Shown: piece after piece, positions 32,330 to 34,645 of the stretch | Layout: each line of letters starts with the position of its first letter | Numbering within the stretch: position 1 is the stretch's first letter | NCBI GenBank assembly: GCA_017531765.1 | Contig: JAFXKJ010000090.1 | Span: forward strand, 1 to 34,645 | Reading direction: 5' to 3' | From: Clostridia bacterium | GTDB lineage: Bacteria > Bacillota > Clostridia > Oscillospirales > CAG-272 | DNA length: 34,645 bases | The notes under the pieces: generated by a model | Database searches by the model: none | Seen by the model: the letters and a program-made list of their open reading frames with translations, nothing else | Told to the model about the DNA's origin: nothing | Program-made: the position numbers and the translations under genes

Positions 32330-34468
32330 ATGAAAAAGAGTTTTAAGAATGCACTTATTTATATTATCTTCATTGGAATCATAATATTTGCTACAGCAAC
32401 TCTTCTGAGTGAAACATCAAATAAGGATGTTGTGGAATATTCTGATGTCAAACAGTATTTTTTTGACGGAAAAGTCAAGAGATTTGTAATTGATGACGAA
32501 AACGTTCTCCAAATGGAGATCGTTGATCCCAGCTTAGGGAAAGACGGAGTCAAAACAGTCACATATCAGCTCAGAAGTCTTGATCTGTTTTATAATGATC
32601 TCAAAGATGTAATTGACGAACAGCAAAAAAGCGGTGATCTTGAGTCCTATGATTACCCTGCTCCCAAGACCTTGCCGATGTGGGTGAGCTTTATACCTTA
32701 CATTCTCATTATAGTTGTCATAATCGCACTTTGGGTATTTTTCATGCGTCAGGCAACCGGAGGTAAGGGTTCACGAATCAGTTCTGTGGGTAAAGCTAAG
32801 GCAAAGCTTGTTAATCCCGATAAGACCAAGGTGTTCTTTAAGGACGTGGCCGGTGCAGACGAGGAAAAGGCTGAGCTTGAAGAAATCGTCGAGTTCCTTC
32901 GCGACCCTGCGTACTTTACCAAGCTTGGCGCAAAAATTCCTCACGGTGTACTTCTCATGGGCCCTCCCGGTACAGGTAAAACTCTCCTTGCAAAGGCAGT
33001 TGCAGGCGAAGCGGGCGTTCCTTTCTATTCTATTTCCGGTTCGGATTTCGTTGAAATGTACGTCGGCGTAGGTGCGAGCCGAGTTCGTGACCTTTTTGAT
33101 ACAGCAAGAAAGAACCCCGCGGCTATTATCTTCATCGATGAGATCGATGCAGTAGGACGTCACAGAGGCGCAGGTCTCGGCGGCGGTCATGATGAAAGAG
33201 AGCAGACCTTAAATCAGCTTCTCGTTGAAATGGACGGCTTCGGTACAAATGAAGGCGTTATCGTAATTGCCGCAACAAACCGCCCCGATATCCTTGACCC
33301 CGCCCTTCTCAGACCGGGTCGTTTCGACAGACAGATCACCGTAAACTATCCCGATCTTAAGGGAAGAGAAGAGATCCTCCGCGTTCATGCAAAGAACAAA
33401 CCCTTTGAAGAGGATGTGGATCTTAAGAAGATCGCTCAAACGACTGTAGGCTTTACCGGTGCCGATCTTTCCAACCTGCTTAATGAAGCTGCTCTTCTTG
33501 CCGCAAGAAAAGGTAAGGCTCTTATCGGCATGAACGATATCGAGGAAGCATCTACAAAGATCATCGTCGGTATGCCAAAGAAAAATCATAATATCAAGCC
33601 TGAGGAAAAGAAGAAGACTGCTTATCATGAAGCAGGCCACGCTATTATCGCTCATGTTCTTCCCTCACTCGACCCCGTTCGTCAGATATCTATTATTCCC
33701 AGCGGACGTGCTCTCGGTTATACGCTTACTCCTCCCACCGAGGATAAATACAGCGTTTATAAGAACGGTCTTAAGGATGAGATTTGCGAGCTCCTGGGCG
33801 GCAGAGTAGCCGAAAAGATCATTTTCGACGATATTTCAGGCGGAGCTTCGAATGATATTGAAAGAGCCACTGCCATTGCGAAGAACATGGTCATGAAGCT
33901 TGGTATGAGTGATGAGCTCGGTCCCATCCTCTACGGCTCACAGCATTCAAACGACGAAGTGTTCCTCGGACGTGACTTCAATAATACAAAGAACTACTCC
34001 GAAGAGACCGCGGCAAAGATCGATTCCGAGATCAAGAAGATCATTCTTGAAGCGTACGCGAGAACAGAAGAGATCCTCCGCGCAAATATCGAAAAGCTTC
34101 ACTTTATTGCGGAATTCTTGGTTCGTAACGAGGTTATGGAGCAGGCGCAGTTTGAGCGCGCGATGGATACTGACGTAAGTGTTGAAGAGCTTGAAGAAAT
34201 GGTTGCCGAAAAGAGACGTCGCAGTGAAGAAGAAAACAGGATCCGTGCCGAGCGCATCAAGGCTGAAGAAGCAAAGCGTGAAGCTGAGCGCGCCGCTGAA
34301 GAAGCAAAACGTGAAAGAATCGGACGGGATATGATGAATCAGAACATGAATTTCGCTGATTATCTCAACAATATTGAGCGTGATAAACAGGAAAATAAGT
34401 CTGACAGCCCCTTCGGCAATGACTCCTTCGAAAATAAAAACGATGACGACTCCGAAGATAACGAATAA
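32330..34468 (+). CDS. ftsH: ATP-dependent zinc metalloprotease FtsH
   Basis: FtsH is a membrane-anchored AAA+ hexamer that degrades misassembled membrane proteins and some regulators. The 712 residues show two membrane helices (about 7-27 and 118-138) with an outside domain between them. The AAA module has Walker A GPPGTGKT (211-218), FIDEIDAVG and the second region of homology [19 protein letters not shown]. The protease site is HEAGH (433-437). The tail from about 615 is a charged coiled coil ending in an acidic, Asn-rich stretch, longer than in Bacillus. It ends the operon. No clear terminator is visible in 34469-34504 before the IS. Confidence 0.97.
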   Translation: MKKSFKNALIYIIFIGIIIFATATLLSETSNKDVVEYSDVKQYFFDGKVKRFVIDDENVLQMEIVDPSLGKDGVKTVTYQLRSLDLFYNDLKDVIDEQQKSGDLESYDYPAPKTLPMWVSFIPYILIIVVIIALWVFFMRQATGGKGSRISSVGKAKAKLVNPDKTKVFFKDVAGADEEKAELEEIVEFLRDPAYFTKLGAKIPHGVLLMGPPGTGKTLLAKAVAGEAGVPFYSISGSDFVEMYVGVGASRVRDLFDTARKNPAAIIFIDEIDAVGRHRGAGLGGGHDEREQTLNQLLVEMDGFGTNEGVIVIAATNRPDILDPALLRPGRFDRQITVNYPDLKGREEILRVHAKNKPFEEDVDLKKIAQTTVGFTGADLSNLLNEAALLAARKGKALIGMNDIEEASTKIIVGMPKKNHNIKPEEKKKTAYHEAGHAIIAHVLPSLDPVRQISIIPSGRALGYTLTPPTEDKYSVYKNGLKDEICELLGGRVAEKIIFDDISGGASNDIERATAIAKNMVMKLGMSDELGPILYGSQHSNDEVFLGRDFNNTKNYSEETAAKIDSEIKKIILEAYARTEEILRANIEKLHFIAEFLVRNEVMEQAQFERAMDTDVSVEELEEMVAEKRRRSEEENRIRAERIKAEEAKREAERAAEEAKRERIGRDMMNQNMNFADYLNNIERDKQENKSDSPFGNDSFENKNDDDSEDNE

Positions 34469-34504
34469 TCCTTAATAAAAAAATAAGAGCAGTCGCGGGC
34501 AGAT

Positions 34505-34645
34505 TGATATAATCCCCTTAAAGTAGACACTTGAAAAAACAAAAGTTTTCAAGACTACTATAAGGGGGTTATTTTATGCCAAGAAGAACGCGCAAGAACA
34601 AGAAATACAGCGCAGAATTAAAGTTGCAAGCAGTACAATCATATC
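34505..34645 (+). mobile_element. Right-hand IS3-family insertion sequence end, pointing out of the window
   Basis: From 34505 the sequence opens TGATATAATCCCCTTA, like the left-hand element read on the opposite strand. A hairpin follows: CCCCTTA and AGTAG pair with CTACT and TAAGGGG around an A-A mismatch, and CTTGAAAA pairs with TTTTCAAG. Then comes an orfA start. The insertion is 36 nt beyond the ftsH stop and does not interrupt it. The element runs off the window. Confidence 0.72.
34576..34645 (+). CDS. IS3-type transposase OrfA, N-terminus only (runs off the window)
   Basis: The ATG at 34576 opens MPRRTRKNKKYSAELKLQAV and continues to the edge. It shares K-K-Y-x-x-E-L-K-L-x-A-V-x-x-Y with the left-hand copy but differs at many positions and is four residues longer before that motif. 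The two are relatives, not identical copies. The SD AAGGGGG lies 7 nt upstream in the 3' arm of the element's hairpin. Confidence 0.7.
   Translation, partial: MPRRTRKNKKYSAELKLQAVQSY

Noticed and set aside
1..34645. Composite transposon bounded by the two IS ends
   Set aside because: The two orfA genes are clearly different in sequence, and everything between them is conserved core genes in normal order.
1..34645. tRNA, rRNA, T-box, lysine riboswitch or CRISPR array
   Set aside because: No T-loop signature, conserved riboswitch core or regularly spaced repeat was found on either strand by eye.

Overview
The window reads as a piece of chromosome from an endospore-forming member of the Clostridia (Bacillota). 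The evidence is SpoVB-like and GerW/YtfJ-like genes, the lon-engB and tilS-hpt-ftsH neighbourhoods, class III fructose-1,6-bisphosphatase, RqcH, ScpA/ScpB, sigma-A-type promoters with 17-bp spacers, and frequent TTG and GTG starts backed by strong Shine-Dalgarno (SD) sequences. Nearly everything between the two ends is core housekeeping. I found no tRNA, rRNA, CRISPR array, phage module or defence island. I cannot name the genus.

Layout. Both ends (1-140 and 34505-34645) are the first ~140 bp of two related but diverged IS3-type insertion sequences. They point out of the window and stop ~70 nt into orfA. Positions 252-4253 (minus) hold a MarR-controlled heterodimeric ABC exporter with a consensus promoter and a perfect 12-bp operator palindrome. 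Positions 4462-5574 (plus) are alanine dehydrogenase. They are followed by a 17-bp bidirectional terminator shared with a convergent ECF-like sigma factor that carries an unrecognised ~260-residue C-terminal domain (5623-6915, minus). RqcH (7083-8837, minus) is divergent from a long plus-strand cluster at 9163-19364: lon, engB, lysA, an M50 protease, scpA, scpB, a DUF2953 protein, gerW/ytfJ, a dacF-type DD-carboxypeptidase, rluB and a small GNAT-like protein, ending at a strong terminator. recG (19524-21680) has its own promoter.

A cytidylate-kinase-like gene (minus) and an Sfp-type phosphopantetheinyl transferase (plus) diverge from about 22.45 kb. A minus-strand operon follows at 26153-23296: hemolysin III family, RadC-like JAMM protein, tsaE, tsaB, rpiB. 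Next are the class III FBPase (minus, 26244-28178) and a SpoVB-like flippase (plus). A promoter lies at the end of the flippase gene and leads into a small membrane protein, tilS, hpt and ftsH (30043-34468).

How the genes work together. The plus-strand cluster combines protein quality control (Lon), ribosome assembly (EngB), diaminopimelate supply (LysA), chromosome condensation (ScpAB), sporulation and wall genes, and rRNA modification (RluB). The tsaE-tsaB pair belongs to t6A tRNA modification, TilS makes lysidine, and Hpt salvages purines. The items most worth a second look are regulatory or domain-level. They are the sigma factor with its extra domain and internal start, hairpins covering start regions of dacF and of both transposases, a structured leader before the tilS operon, and a RadC-like protein lacking the family's glutamate but coupled to tsaE.
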